Shown here: positions 17,422-34,880 of the stretch, one piece after another
Numbering within the stretch: position 1 is the first letter of the stretch
How the letters are laid out: the number at the start of each line of letters is the position of its first letter
NCBI RefSeq assembly: GCF_013186535.1
Contig: NZ_JABMCZ010000004.1
Location: forward strand, 629,762-693,761
DNA length: 64,000 nucleotides
Origin: Nocardia terpenica
GTDB taxonomy: Bacteria > Actinomycetota > Actinomycetes > Mycobacteriales > Mycobacteriaceae
Direction of reading: 5' to 3'
Translations under genes and position numbers: made by a program
Notes under the pieces: generated by a model
Told to the model about the DNA's origin: nothing
What the model saw: only the letters and a program-made list of their open reading frames with translations
The model's database searches: none

Positions 17422-20400
17422 CCAGCAATATTCAGGATGCGCTGCCGCTGACGCCCCTCCAGGAGGGCGTGCTGTTCCACGCGGAGTACGGGACCGGCGT
17501 GGATGTGTACACCACGCAGGTGGTGGTGTCGATCGATGGCGATCTCGATGCCGGGGCGCTGCGGCGGGCGGCGGCGGAGCTGCTGACGCGGCACCCGAAT
17601 CTGAAGGCGGCCTTCGTCTACGAGGACCTGGATCGGCCCGTGCAGCTCATCCCGCACGAGGTCGACATGCCCTGGGAGGAGGTGGATCTGCGGCCGGTGC
17701 CCGATGGTCGCCGGGCGGCGGAACTGGATCGGCTGGTGACCGCGGAGCGCCGCACGCCGTTCGATCTCGCCGAACCGCCGCTGCTGCGCTTCACCCTGGC
17801 CCGGCTCGGCGACCGGGACCATCGGCTGATCCTGACCTGCCACCACATTCTCCTCGACGGCTGGTCGATGCCGATTCTGCTGCGAGAGTTGCTGTCCCGC
17901 TACGATTCCGACGCGGCCGCACCGTCGCCGACGCCGTTTCGGGACTATCTGGTGTGGTTGTCGCAGCGGGACACCGAGGCGGCGCGGCAGGCGTGGCGCG
18001 AGCACCTGGCCGGGATCGATGAGCCGACCCTGATCGCGCCGGGCGCCGATGCCGACGTGCGGCAGCCGCCCCGGTCGCTGACGGTGTGCCTGCCGGAGGC
18101 GACCACGGCGGGATTGATCGCCGTGGCCCGCGAGAATCGGCTCACCGTGCACACCCTGGTGCAGACGGCGTGGGCGCTGGTGCTCGGCGGTTCGCGCGGG
18201 GCGGGCGAGGTGCTGTTCGGGTCGACGGTGTCGGGGCGTCCGGCGGAGCTGCCGGGTGTCGAGTCGATGATCGGGCTGTTCATCAATACCGTGCCGGTGC
18301 GGGCGACGATCTCGCCCACCGCCTCCCTGCTGGACACCGCCCGGGCGCTGTGGTCGGCGCAGGAGGGGATGCGGGAACACGATCATCTCGGGCTGGCCCG
18401 AATCCAGCGCGAGACCGGGTTGGGTGAGCTGTTCGACACCGTGGTCATCACCGAGAACTATCCGGTGGATCCGACCGCGCTCGCGGCCGAGGTGAACGGG
18501 CTGCGGATCACGGACGTAACAGGATGGGACGCAACGCATTACCCCGTCACCCTGACCGCGACGCTCGGGGCAGAGCTGTCGCTGTGGCTGTCGTTCCGGC
18601 CCGATCTGCTCACCGCCGAGGCCGCGGAGGCGCTGCTGGCGCGGGTGCGCCGCGGCCTCACCCTGCTGGCCGAGGCGCCGGAGACCACGGTGGCGGCGGC
18701 CGACACCCTCGCGGCGACGGATCGTGGTCTGGTACTGGGGGATTGGGTCGATACCGGTGTCGCGCTGCCGGGCGATCCGGTGCCGGAGCTGTTCGCGCAG
18801 TGGGTGGCGATGGCTCCCGAATCCACCGCGGTCGTCTCGGCGGAGGAGTCGCTGACCTACGCCGAATTGGACCGGCGCAGTGCGGCATTGGCGCGGCGAC
18901 TGCGCGCCGCCGGGGTCGGAGCCGATGATGCTGTGGCGCTGCTGGTTCCGCGGTCGGCCGACCTGGTGGTGGCGATACTCGCGACGCTGCGGGCCGGTGC
19001 CGCGTATCTGCCGATCGATCTGTCCGGTCCCTCCGAACGGACGGCGCACATACTCGCGGAGGCCGCGCCCGCCGCGGCGATCGTCACCGGCTCGACCGTG
19101 GAACTGGCTGCCGCGCACGCCGTTACGACGGCCGTCCCGGTGCAGGTGACCGGTCAACCGGCCGAATTCACCGATGCCCGACCGGAACCCGCCGCCGCGG
19201 CCTATATCGTCTACACCTCCGGTTCCACCGGGCGGCCGAAGGGTGTGGTCGTGCCGCACGGTGCGCTGACCAATGTGCTCGCCGGACTGCGCCTGCTGCT
19301 GGATGTTTCGCCCGGGGACCGGCTGCTGGCCCTGAGCGCGATCACCTTCGATATCGCCACCGCCGAACTGCTGCTGCCGCTGATCAGTGGGGCTACCACG
19401 GTTGTGACCCCACCCGACGCGGCCCGCGACCTGTTGCCGCTGGTGTCGATGATCGAGGAGCACCGGCCCACGCTGATCGAGGCCACCCCCACGCTGTGGC
19501 GGGAGATCCTGGCCGCCTGCCCGGCCGAGCTCGGGGCCGCCACGCTGATCACCGCGGGCGAGGCGCTGCCCGCCGATACCGCCGACACCATGCGGCGGCG
19601 CGGGCGGCGGGTGGTGAATCTGTACGGGCCGTCGGAGGCGGCGATCTACAGCACCGGCGACATCGACGGCTCGTATCCGGTGCCGCCGATCGGGGCTCCG
19701 CTGCCGAATGTGCGTGCGTACGTGCTGGATTCGTTCCTGCGTCCGGCGGCTCCCGGCGAGGTCGGCGAACTGTACGTCGCGGGATCGGGGCTGGCTCGCG
19801 GGTATCTGGGACGACCGGACCTGACCGCCGAACGATTCGTGGCCTGCCCCTACCTGCCCGGCGAACGTCTGTACCGCACCGGCGATCTGGTGAGTTGGGA
19901 TCGCGCCGGGGTGCTGCACTATCACGGGCGCGCCGACGGGCAGGTGAAGATTCGCGGGTTCCGGATCGAATTGGGGGAGATCGAGGCCGCGCTCACCGCA
20001 ACGCCCGGAATCCACGCCGCCGCGGCGGATGTGCGGGACGGGCGGATCGTCGGATATGTCGTCGCCGACCCGGAGGTCGACACCGCCGGGGTGCCCGATG
20101 CGCTGGTGACCCGGCTGCCCGGATATATGGTGCCCGCCACCGTGATTCGGCTCGACGAGCTGCCCCGCACCGGGACGGGCAAGCTCGATCGCAAGGCGCT
20201 GCCCGCGCCGCGCGCCGCCGAGACGACCGGCCGGGACGCCGGTACCGACGAGGAGATCCGGCTGTGCGCGGTCGTGGCCGAGGTGCTGCATCGCGACGGC
20301 GTCGGGATCGATGACGACTTCTTCGCGCTGGGCGGGGACAGCATTGCCGCCATGCGGGTCGCCGCCCGCGCCGCCCAGGACGGAATGCCGGTGCTGCCCA

Positions 20401-22127
20401 AGGATATTTTCCAGCATCGCACGGTGGCGCGGATACTCGCCGCGACCGCCGGGCGCACCCGGGTCGACGCCGAGCCGGACGAGCCGGTCGGTGTCTTCGC
20501 GGCTCCGCCGATGGTGCGGTGGCTCTACGAGCGGCCGGGCCGCCACGACGAGGTGAACCAGTCGGTGCTGCTCGAGACCGGCGAGCGGGTCGAGCCCGCC
20601 CGGATGAGCGCGGCGCTGACCGCGCTGCTGGAGCGGCATCCGAGCCTGCGGGCGAAGGTCGTCGCGGATGCGGGGTCGATGAGTGTGGAAATCCTTCCCG
20701 CGGGCGAGGTTTCGCCGGAACTGCTGGTGGTCGATACCACCGCTCTCACCGCGGCCGAGCTGGACGCGTTCGTCGCCGAGCACACCGTGGCGGCGCAGTG
20801 GCGGCTCAATCCCGGTGCGGGCGCACTCGTGCAGGCGGTGCTGTTCGAGCCGGGCACCGCGCTCGGGCGGCTGCCGACGCGGCTGCTGCTGATGGTGCAT
20901 CATCTCGGTGTCGACGGGGTGTCGTGGTCGACGCTGCTCGACGACCTCGCCGTGGTGCTGGCGGACCCGGCCGCGCTGCTGCCCGGCTCGGGTACCTCCT
21001 ACCGGGCTTGGGCGCAACGGCTGCACCGGCAGGGCATCGAGTCGGCTCGGGCGCACGAATTGCCCTATTGGACAGCGGTACTCGACGGCGAGGAGCCCCC
21101 GTTCGGCCGCCGCCGCGTCGACCCGGCCATCGACACCGGCGACCACGCCCGCACCCTCGTGCGCACGGCGACCGTCGACCTCACCCGGCGGCTGCTGGCC
21201 GCGCCCGCGGCGACCGGAACCGGCATCGACGACCTGCTGCTGACCGCGCTGGCCATCGCCACCGTGACCTGGCAGCGCGATCACGGGCACCCGCAGGCGG
21301 ATTCGATCCTGGTGGACGTGGAGGGCCACGGCCGCGACGCGGTGCCCGACGCCGATCTCACCCGCACCACGGGCTGGTTCACCGCCCGCTACCCGATTCG
21401 ACTCGGCCCCCTCGCGAAAGACCTCGACCCGGGCGATCCGGCCGGCGCCAGCGCGGCGCTGGCACGCATCCACGCCATCCGCTCGGCAATCCCCGACGGC
21501 GGCAACGGCTTCCAGGTGCTGCGCTATCTCGACCCGGCCGGATCCGGCCTGGCACAGGCAGCCCGCCCGCAACTGGGTTTCAACTACCTGGGCCGCTTCG
21601 CCCATCGCTCCGCGGGCGGCTGGACATTGGTCGCCGATCCCGGCCAAAAGCATGCCGGGATCACGGGTGGAGAGGGTGCCGGGGTGACGAGCAGAGAGGG
21701 TGCCGGGGTGACGAGCGAAGGGGGTGTTGGGCTGGCGAACGGAGAAGATGCCGGGGTGGCGAGTGGAGGGGGTGTTGGGCTGGCGAATGGAGAAGGTGTT
21801 GGGGTGGCGAGTGGAGGGGGCGTCGGAAGGGGTTCGGTGGGTGGTGGTTTTCCGTTGGGGTTTGAGCATGCGTTGGATTTGAATGCGTTGACTATTGACA
21901 GTTCGGAGGGGCCGCGGTTGCGGGTGTTTTGGATTTGGGCTGGGGCTGTGCTTTCCGAGCGGGAGGTGGGGGCGGTGAGTGATGCGTGGTTTGCCGCGTT
22001 GGAAACGCTTGTCGATGCCGCCGAGGGCGGCGATATGGCGGTGGGGGCCGAGGAGCCGCTGCTGATGCTCGATCCCGATGAACTGGCCGATCTGGAATTG
22101 GCCGTCGCCTATTCCGAGGAGCGCTGA
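17418..22127 (+). CDS. Single-module NRPS (C-A-T-E), module 6
   Basis: Second synthetase, adding residue 6 and epimerizing it. The start is set at ATG 17418, which overlaps the previous stop as ATGA; GGAGG lies 11 bases upstream. An in-frame ATG at 17400 is the alternative. The C domain (17430-18730) begins LPLTPLQEGVLFH and has HHILLDG, the type usually found after a D-residue donor, which fits the upstream E domain. The A domain (18780-20210) gives the code DIAEIALIYK, which I cannot assign. The carrier has LGGDSIA near 20328. The E domain (20490-22040) has HHLGVDGVSW near 20897, TGWFT near 21370 and NYLGR near 21585. A palindrome-headed 24-bp repeat array interrupts the E domain near its C-terminus. 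The next gene begins two bases after the stop. Confidence 0.95.
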   Translation: MTSNIQDALPLTPLQEGVLFHAEYGTGVDVYTTQVVVSIDGDLDAGALRRAAAELLTRHPNLKAAFVYEDLDRPVQLIPHEVDMPWEEVDLRPVPDGRRAAELDRLVTAERRTPFDLAEPPLLRFTLARLGDRDHRLILTCHHILLDGWSMPILLRELLSRYDSDAAAPSPTPFRDYLVWLSQRDTEAARQAWREHLAGIDEPTLIAPGADADVRQPPRSLTVCLPEATTAGLIAVARENRLTVHTLVQTAWALVLGGSRGAGEVLFGSTVSGRPAELPGVESMIGLFINTVPVRATISPTASLLDTARALWSAQEGMREHDHLGLARIQRETGLGELFDTVVITENYPVDPTALAAEVNGLRITDVTGWDATHYPVTLTATLGAELSLWLSFRPDLLTAEAAEALLARVRRGLTLLAEAPETTVAAADTLAATDRGLVLGDWVDTGVALPGDPVPELFAQWVAMAPESTAVVSAEESLTYAELDRRSAALARRLRAAGVGADDAVALLVPRSADLVVAILATLRAGAAYLPIDLSGPSERTAHILAEAAPAAAIVTGSTVELAAAHAVTTAVPVQVTGQPAEFTDARPEPAAAAYIVYTSGSTGRPKGVVVPHGALTNVLAGLRLLLDVSPGDRLLALSAITFDIATAELLLPLISGATTVVTPPDAARDLLPLVSMIEEHRPTLIEATPTLWREILAACPAELGAATLITAGEALPADTADTMRRRGRRVVNLYGPSEAAIYSTGDIDGSYPVPPIGAPLPNVRAYVLDSFLRPAAPGEVGELYVAGSGLARGYLGRPDLTAERFVACPYLPGERLYRTGDLVSWDRAGVLHYHGRADGQVKIRGFRIELGEIEAALTATPGIHAAAADVRDGRIVGYVVADPEVDTAGVPDALVTRLPGYMVPATVIRLDELPRTGTGKLDRKALPAPRAAETTGRDAGTDEEIRLCAVVAEVLHRDGVGIDDDFFALGGDSIAAMRVAARAAQDGMPVLPKDIFQHRTVARILAATAGRTRVDAEPDEPVGVFAAPPMVRWLYERPGRHDEVNQSVLLETGERVEPARMSAALTALLERHPSLRAKVVADAGSMSVEILPAGEVSPELLVVDTTALTAAELDAFVAEHTVAAQWRLNPGAGALVQAVLFEPGTALGRLPTRLLLMVHHLGVDGVSWSTLLDDLAVVLADPAALLPGSGTSYRAWAQRLHRQGIESARAHELPYWTAVLDGEEPPFGRRRVDPAIDTGDHARTLVRTATVDLTRRLLAAPAATGTGIDDLLLTALAIATVTWQRDHGHPQADSILVDVEGHGRDAVPDADLTRTTGWFTARYPIRLGPLAKDLDPGDPAGASAALARIHAIRSAIPDGGNGFQVLRYLDPAGSGLAQAARPQLGFNYLGRFAHRSAGGWTLVADPGQKHAGITGGEGAGVTSREGAGVTSEGGVGLANGEDAGVASGGGVGLANGEGVGVASGGGVGRGSVGGGFPLGFEHALDLNALTIDSSEGPRLRVFWIWAGAVLSEREVGAVSDAWFAALETLVDAAEGGDMAVGAEEPLLMLDPDELADLELAVAYSEER
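21636..21830 (+). repeat. Palindrome-headed 24-bp tandem array inside the NRPS module 6 E domain
   Basis: The 27-bp palindrome at 21636-21662 has the same 9-bp arms as the copy in the first synthetase, with loop CAAAAGCAT. It is followed by seven 24-bp units (21663-21830) encoding eight-residue repeats such as TSREGAGV, ANGEDAGV and ASGGGVGL. No inverted copy closes the right end. The insertion sits between NYLGRF and the ALDLNALT strand of the E domain, and the reading frame is kept. Confidence 0.92.
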
Positions 22128-22129
22128 GT

Positions 22130-30128
<7,999 letters not shown>

Positions 30129-30139
<11 letters not shown>

Positions 30140-31172
30140 CGTCCGTGCGGCCACCGACGATGCGCTGCGCATGCGGCACCTGCTCTACGGACACCTGCTG
30201 TCCCGGGCGCTGGTGGTGGTCGCCGAACTCGGCATCCCCGACCTGCTGGCCGACCGCGCGGCCACCGCCGCCGAGCTGGCCGAGCGGACCGGATCGAATC
30301 CGGTTGTGCTGGAACACCTGCTGCGCAGCCTGTGCGCCTTCGAGGTGTTCGGCGAGACCGAGCCCGGCCGCTTCGCGCTCACCCCGCTCGGCGCGACCCT
30401 GCGCGCGGACGCACCCGCCACCGCCCGGCCCACCGCGCTGCTGCTCGGCGGCGAGGTGGGCGCCGCGTGGGACGGGCTGGCGGGCACCGTCCGCAGCGGG
30501 CGCCCGGCCTTCGACCGGGTGCACGGCATCGACTTCTTCGGCTATCTCGGTGCGCACCGGCGCTTCCGGGAGGTCTTCGACGCCTCGCAGGCGGCCGGGG
30601 TAGAACTGGAATCGGAAACACTCGTGCACGCGGTCGATTTCGGCTCCGCGGACACCATTGTCGATGTCGGCGGCGGCGACGGCACCCTGCTGGCGGCGAT
30701 CCTCGACGCCCACCCGCGCCCGCGCGGTGTGCTGTTCGACCTGGACTCGGTGGTGAGCGCGGCCCGGCGGCGGCTCACCGGCGCACCCGTCGCCCACCGG
30801 ATCGACTGCGTGGGCGGCGATTTCGACGCGTCCGTGCCCCCGGGCGGCGACCTCTACCTGCTCCGGCACATCGTGCACGACTGGCCCGACGACCGCTGCG
30901 TGGCCATCCTGCGCCGCTGCCGTGACGCTGTCATCCCCGGCGGGCGCGTGGTGATCGTCGACCGCGTCGCCGGTGCCGCCGACGCCGGGGACGAGGCCCG
31001 CCTGACGGCCCTGATGACGCTGTACATGCTGACCGTCGTCGAGGGCCGCGAACGCACCGCCGCCGAATTCGGCACGCTGCTCGACCGCGCGGGCCTCACC
31101 CTGGACGCCGTCGTCCGGGTCGCGGGCGACACCGTGGCACTCGTCGCCCGGCCCGGACCGCGGCCCCGCTGA
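30129..31172 (+). CDS. SAM-dependent O-methyltransferase (Methyltransf_2 family)
   Basis: 347 residues, typical of small-molecule O-methyltransferases. The N-terminal half is a helical dimerization/winged-helix region (ELGIPDLLADR, residues about 35-60). The C-terminal Rossmann half has the SAM-binding DVGGGDG near residue 178 and an LRHIVHDWPDD motif near residue 245, whose His is the usual catalytic base. The ATG at 30129 lies inside the 3' end of the NRPS gene (11-base overlap), so it is co-translated and very probably modifies the peptide or a hydroxylated residue. The actual substrate cannot be read from the sequence. Confidence 0.88.
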
Positions 31173-31456
31173 AGTAGGTATTCCGGGCGGGTGTGGGGTG
31201 TACGGTCGCGTGGGTATTCCGGGTGTGACCGCCTGTTTTCTCCTCGAGCAGCGGTTGGCGTACGTCGGTGCGGAATTCCGGGTGCGTTCCGGGGCCGGTG
31301 TCAAGTGTCAGCCGGTGCGCACTGGATGAATGACCGGATCTCGCTCGGCAGAACGGACCGAACGGTCGTAGGATGGCTAACCGGCGGTGATCATCGGCCG
31401 CCCACGCGAGAGCTCCAGCCGCGTGCTGTGTTCTGAATGTCGAAGAAAGATGGATC
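31173..31456 (+). other. Intergenic gap at the end of the NRPS operon
   Basis: 284 bases without a credible gene. Two copies of GGTATTCCGGG (near 31179 and 31211) and a related AATTCCGGG (near 31270) are present, with irregular spacing. I see no strong terminator hairpin. The region should contain the end of the NRPS transcript and the promoter of the next methyltransferase. Confidence 0.5.
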
Positions 31457-32335
31457 GTGCGTACTGAAGGGGACACCTGGGACATCGTCAGCAGTGTGGG
31501 GGTGACCGCGCTGGGCGTGGCGGCCGAGCGGGCCATCGAGTCCGCCCGCAGCGACGCCCTGATGCGAGATCCGTACGCCGAGCTGTTCGTTGCGGCCTCC
31601 GGGCATGAGGAGATGAATCGGTTGCTGGCCGATCCGGCGGCCCGGCCGGACGCCGTGCAGGGCTCCCATTTCATGGGTCTGCGCAGCCGCTACTTCGACG
31701 ACTACTTCCTGACGGCGACCGCGGGCGGCGTGCGGCAGGCGGTGATCCTGGCCAGCGGGCTCGACACCCGCGCCTACCGGCTGGCCTGGCCCGCGGGCAC
31801 GGTGGTGTTCGAGCTCGACCAGCCCGACGTGCTGGAGTTCAAGGAGAAGGTGCTCGCCGACCACGGCGCCTGCCCGGCCGCCGACCGCCGCGGCATGGCC
31901 GCCGACCTGCGCGACGACTGGACCGCCGCGCTGCTCGACGCCGGATTCGATCCCACCGTCCCGACCGCGTGGGCCGCCGAGGGCCTGCTGGCCTACCTGC
32001 CCGGCGCCACCCAGGACCTGCTGTTCGAGCGCATCGACCGGCTCTCGGCCCCCGGCAGCGGTCTGGCCACCGACTATGCCTGGCTGGCCGGATATTCCGA
32101 CGACGAGCTGGCGGGCATCTACTTCGAGGGCGTCGAGGTCCGCGGCCTGCTGTACGGCGACGCGCGCGCCGACCCCGACGCCTGGTTCGCCGCGCGCGGC
32201 TGGCACACCGACGCCGTGGTGCTCCCGGAGCTGGCCACCCGCTACGGCCGCCGCATCCCCGCCGACCTGGACCGGTTCAACAGCACCCGCAACCACGTCC
32301 GCTACCTGACGGCCCGGTCGCCGCTGCGGGGCTGA
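31457..32335 (+). CDS. Class I SAM-dependent methyltransferase, TIGR00027 family
   Basis: 292-residue member of the family annotated as putative SAM-dependent methyltransferases in mycobacteria and Nocardia, related to leucine carboxyl methyltransferases. Recognisable parts are the N-terminal AERAIESARSDALMRDPYAE, the VILASGLDTRAYRL SAM-binding segment near residue 97, VVFELDQP near 117 and the AEGLLAYL motif near 175. Start GTG 31457 follows an AAGAAAGATGG stretch, a weak ribosome site. It is separated from the NRPS operon by 284 bases and is convergent with the lipoprotein gene, the two stops being adjacent. The substrate is unknown, and a link to the peptide pathway is possible but unproven. 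Confidence 0.85.
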   Translation: MRTEGDTWDIVSSVGVTALGVAAERAIESARSDALMRDPYAELFVAASGHEEMNRLLADPAARPDAVQGSHFMGLRSRYFDDYFLTATAGGVRQAVILASGLDTRAYRLAWPAGTVVFELDQPDVLEFKEKVLADHGACPAADRRGMAADLRDDWTAALLDAGFDPTVPTAWAAEGLLAYLPGATQDLLFERIDRLSAPGSGLATDYAWLAGYSDDELAGIYFEGVEVRGLLYGDARADPDAWFAARGWHTDAVVLPELATRYGRRIPADLDRFNSTRNHVRYLTARSPLRG

Positions 32336-32815
32336 CTACCGCGGGCTGCCGCAGGGCAGCGCGCAGTCGCCGCCGATCGCGGAGGTGAATTTGTCGGCGG
32401 TGTCGAGGACATCGCCGGTGGCGTTGGCGTATTTGACGGTGCTGACCTGTGAGGTCTCCGGCGCCTGCCGCAGGTATTTCAGGATGCTGCGCGCCCCGCG
32501 CCCGGCCGGTTCCCAGCGCTTGTCGCGCACCGAGGCGCGGATGGTCACCACGTACTGCGACTCGGCCACCACGTCGGTGATCGGGCAGGCCCAGTCGACG
32601 CGGCCGCACGCCTGATCGAAGGAGCCGACACCCAGGCCGCGGGTCAGCACGTCGCGGGCGCGGCCCGAGGCGGCCGGATCGCCGTGCGAGCCCGCCGCCT
32701 GGTTGAAGGGGGTGGTGTCGCCGCAGGCCATGAGCGCGGCGCCGGTGACCGCGATCATCACGCCCCGGCTGGTGGCACGGCGGACCGTGTCGTGGCGGGG
32801 CACCGCGTCGCGCAT
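32336..32815 (-). CDS. Small predicted lipoprotein, function unknown
   Basis: 159 residues. The start ATG at 32815 is chosen because GGAG lies five bases upstream; longer in-frame extensions read through the antisense of the IclR gene and look spurious. The N-terminus has a basic stretch, a hydrophobic segment (VMIAVTGAAL) and a lipobox-like LMAC, so lipid attachment at the outer face of the membrane is likely. The mature part has four further Cys residues, arranged as two close pairs (ACGRVDWAC and DCALPC) that could form disulfides. I do not recognise the family. It is divergent from the IclR regulator, with 130 bases between them. Confidence 0.75.
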   Translation of the reverse strand: MRDAVPRHDTVRRATSRGVMIAVTGAALMACGDTTPFNQAAGSHGDPAASGRARDVLTRGLGVGSFDQACGRVDWACPITDVVAESQYVVTIRASVRDKRWEPAGRGARSILKYLRQAPETSQVSTVKYANATGDVLDTADKFTSAIGGDCALPCGSPR

Positions 32816-32945
32816 GAGGACTCCTTCTGTTCGGAACGAATGCACCCGACCATTCAAGACCATCGGCCCGGTGCGCCGAAAGCGTTTGGCGGACACCCCA
32901 CTACGATCATCGCGCGAAGCGCGCACCGAGCGGACGGAGGGGCGG

Positions 32946-33749
32946 ATGACCGAGACCGATCTCGCACCGGGGATCGCCGATCGCGCGCTGCCCAAGGGGG
33001 TCAAGCCGCTGCTGGTGCTGGGCAAGATCCGCGAGATCCTGGACGTGTTCACCCTCGACCGGCCGGAGCTGACGCTGCCGGAGATCCGGCGCGCGACCGG
33101 GCTGCCGCCCAGCACCTGCCAGCGGCTGGTGGCGAACCTGGTCGCCGAGAGCTTCCTGGACCGGGCGGGTGACCGGTACCGGATCGGGGCGACGCTCGCG
33201 CGCTGGGCCTCGCCCGCGGCCGGGGAGCCGGACACCGTCGAGGCGCTGGCGCCGGTGCTGCGCGAACTACGCGACGCGACCGGGGAGACGGCCTGCCTGT
33301 ATCGGCGCGAGGGCGGGTACCGGGTGTGCATCGCCGTCGCCGAGACCCGGCACGCCGTGCGCCGGGAGGTACACGTCGGCAAGATCATGCCGTTGCACGT
33401 CGGCTCGGCCGGTCGGGTGCTGCTGGCCTGGGACCCGGAGGCGGCCGAGGCCGTGCTGGCCGCGGCGCTGCCCCGCTACACCGGACACACCCTCACCGAC
33501 CCCGAACGGCTCCGGCAGGCCCTGCGCCTGACCCGCGAGCAGGGCTACGCCACCACCGCCGAGGAACGCGACCTCGGCGCGGCGGGCGTCGGCGCCCCGG
33601 TCTTCGACATCCACGGCGCCCTGATCGCCGCCCTCGCCCTCGCCGGACCTATCCAGCGCCTGTCCCCGGCCCGCTGCGAGGAACTGGCCCCGCTGGTCGT
33701 GGCCGCCGCCGACCGGGCCACCCGCCGCCTCGGCGGCCGCACCGGGTAA
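32946..33749 (+). CDS. IclR-family transcriptional regulator
   Basis: 267 residues. Start ATG 32946 has GGAGGGG three bases upstream. The N-terminal winged helix-turn-helix (ILDVFTLDRPELTLPEIRRATGLPPSTCQRLV, shown here as residues about 30-62 with the split LTLPEIRRATG / LPPSTCQRL) is followed by an IclR effector domain containing GSAGRVLLAW near residue 155 and the GYATTAEERDLGAAGVGAPV region near 200. IclR proteins usually control catabolic or transport genes next to them. Here the nearest candidate is the divergent lipoprotein gene. The effector is unknown. Confidence 0.9.
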   Translation: MTETDLAPGIADRALPKGVKPLLVLGKIREILDVFTLDRPELTLPEIRRATGLPPSTCQRLVANLVAESFLDRAGDRYRIGATLARWASPAAGEPDTVEALAPVLRELRDATGETACLYRREGGYRVCIAVAETRHAVRREVHVGKIMPLHVGSAGRVLLAWDPEAAEAVLAAALPRYTGHTLTDPERLRQALRLTREQGYATTAEERDLGAAGVGAPVFDIHGALIAALALAGPIQRLSPARCEELAPLVVAAADRATRRLGGRTG

Positions 33750-33759
33750 CGCTCCCATG

Positions 33760-33988
33760 CCGGTGCGGGCGGGCCCGTTCCTGCCGGAACCCATGCCCGC
33801 AAGGTGAATCCGTCGTCGTCGTTGCGAATCGTGGTGGCGCGGCCGTCGATTCGGCCCAGGCGCTCGGTGATCGAGGTCGGGCCGAGCTGTTCCAGGTCCG
33901 GCACGTGACCGCGCGAATTCGTCATACCTGCGACAACCTGCTCGTGCTGGCGGGCGCAAGTGCGCCACGCGCGGGCCGTGGTTACCAC
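33760..33988 (-). pseudogene. Possible remnant of a sensor histidine kinase C-terminus
   Basis: On the minus strand a stretch reads ITERLGRIDGRATTIRNDDD followed by GFTLRAWVPAG. This resembles the end of the ATPase domain of NarL-type sensor kinases (MxERLxxxGG ... GFxVRAxVP). No stop closes the frame before it runs antisense into the IclR gene, and there is no kinase N-terminus. It may be a decayed fragment, or the resemblance may be chance. Confidence 0.25.
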
Positions 33989-33989
33989 C

Positions 33990-34880
33990 GTGGACAGCGT
34001 GCTGCGGGCCGGGATCGGCGAAGCCGCACAGTACCGCGTCGGTCCTGCTGCCCGGGGAGCTGGTCCGGGTGGCGGCGACGGTGGGGACCCCTGAACCCCT
34101 ATGGCCGGGCAGAACAGGGGTCGCGTCGTGCGGCATGATCGCGGAGAATCTCATCATTCGGTCAAGAATTCGGCCGGACGCACCGGTCTGACTAGGCGTT
34201 ACGAATAGTTAGCACGTGACAACTGGAAAGAAGGTTAACCCCATATCATAGAGAATCCCGCGGACCTTCGCGAGCGATTGAAAATACCGTCCTTTTCGAC
34301 CGATCCGATGTTGACATGCCCGGTCGCTGGCTATACTGACATCGTCGCATACTTATGCGGCGGCAGCAGGCGGCTCCAGCAACGATCGGCGGTTTCGACA
34401 CTTTCGAGTATCAGTATTCCTTTATATTACCCAGTCACCGCGATCGCGGCTTCGGGAATATCCGTAATCGGCGGCGTGGCCGAGCCCGCGAGTTTCTCGG
34501 CTGCCGTACTTCTCTGTCGGCGTGATTTCCTTTTCGGGCGCGCCAGACATTCTTTCTTCGCGTCGGGCCAATTTCTGGCGCCCGCGCTCTTTCTTGTCAC
34601 AGCGTTGGTCTCCGTATATCCGACGACCGCCTGTTGGGATTTCCAATTATTCTGCGGAACAGCACTGCTCGCACGCGCTATGACAATTCCTCATGTCCGC
34701 CGAGCGGTTGTAGCGACAACAATCCGGGTACCCTGAAAGGCGTTTATCCCAACCGGCATTCGAGCGAAGTTCGGTCAATGCCAAGAAACATTAAATTAAC
34801 AGTCGAAATATTGTGCCGGGCGATATAGTCGGAAGTCATCGGAAGCTGTGCGCGTGACCAACACGTTGGGAGTTACGTCG
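33990..34880. other. Low-GC gene-free region upstream of the StrR-like regulator
   Basis: About 890 bases, visibly more A/T-rich than anything else in the window (for example ATTAAATTAACAG near 34790 and TTTATATTACCC near 34410). The open frames here lack actinobacterial codon use and resemble no family I know, so I do not call a gene. It probably holds the promoter and a long leader of the regulator gene, and may be acquired DNA. Confidence 0.55.
34311..34359 (+). promoter_or_regulatory. Candidate promoter with overlapping palindrome upstream of the StrR-like gene
   Basis: TTGACA at 34311-34316 and TATACT at 34332-34337 are close to sigma-70-type boxes, although the 15-base spacer is short. 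Just downstream, at 34346-34359, is CGCATACTTATGCG, a 14-bp palindrome-like site where a regulator could bind. If used, this promoter would give a leader of about 530 bases before the regulator gene. Confidence 0.4.

Noticed and set aside
17307..21869. A 1,520-codon open frame on the minus strand opposite the second NRPS gene
   Set aside because: Its product is Arg/His/Gly/Gln-rich with no domain, and the plus strand encodes clear NRPS domains. Long antisense frames are expected in high-GC DNA.
31179..31290. Three TTCCGGG-containing repeats as another member of the palindrome-array family
   Set aside because: Spacing is irregular and the CGCCGGGATC core and palindrome are absent.
32336..33388. 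A 350-codon start for the small lipoprotein
   Set aside because: The extra N-terminal part is antisense to the IclR gene; the ATG at 32815 has a good ribosome site and begins a lipoprotein signal.
34278..34736. A 152-codon frame in the low-GC region with hydrophobic stretches
   Set aside because: Codon use is not actinobacterial, there is no ribosome site, and it resembles no family I know.
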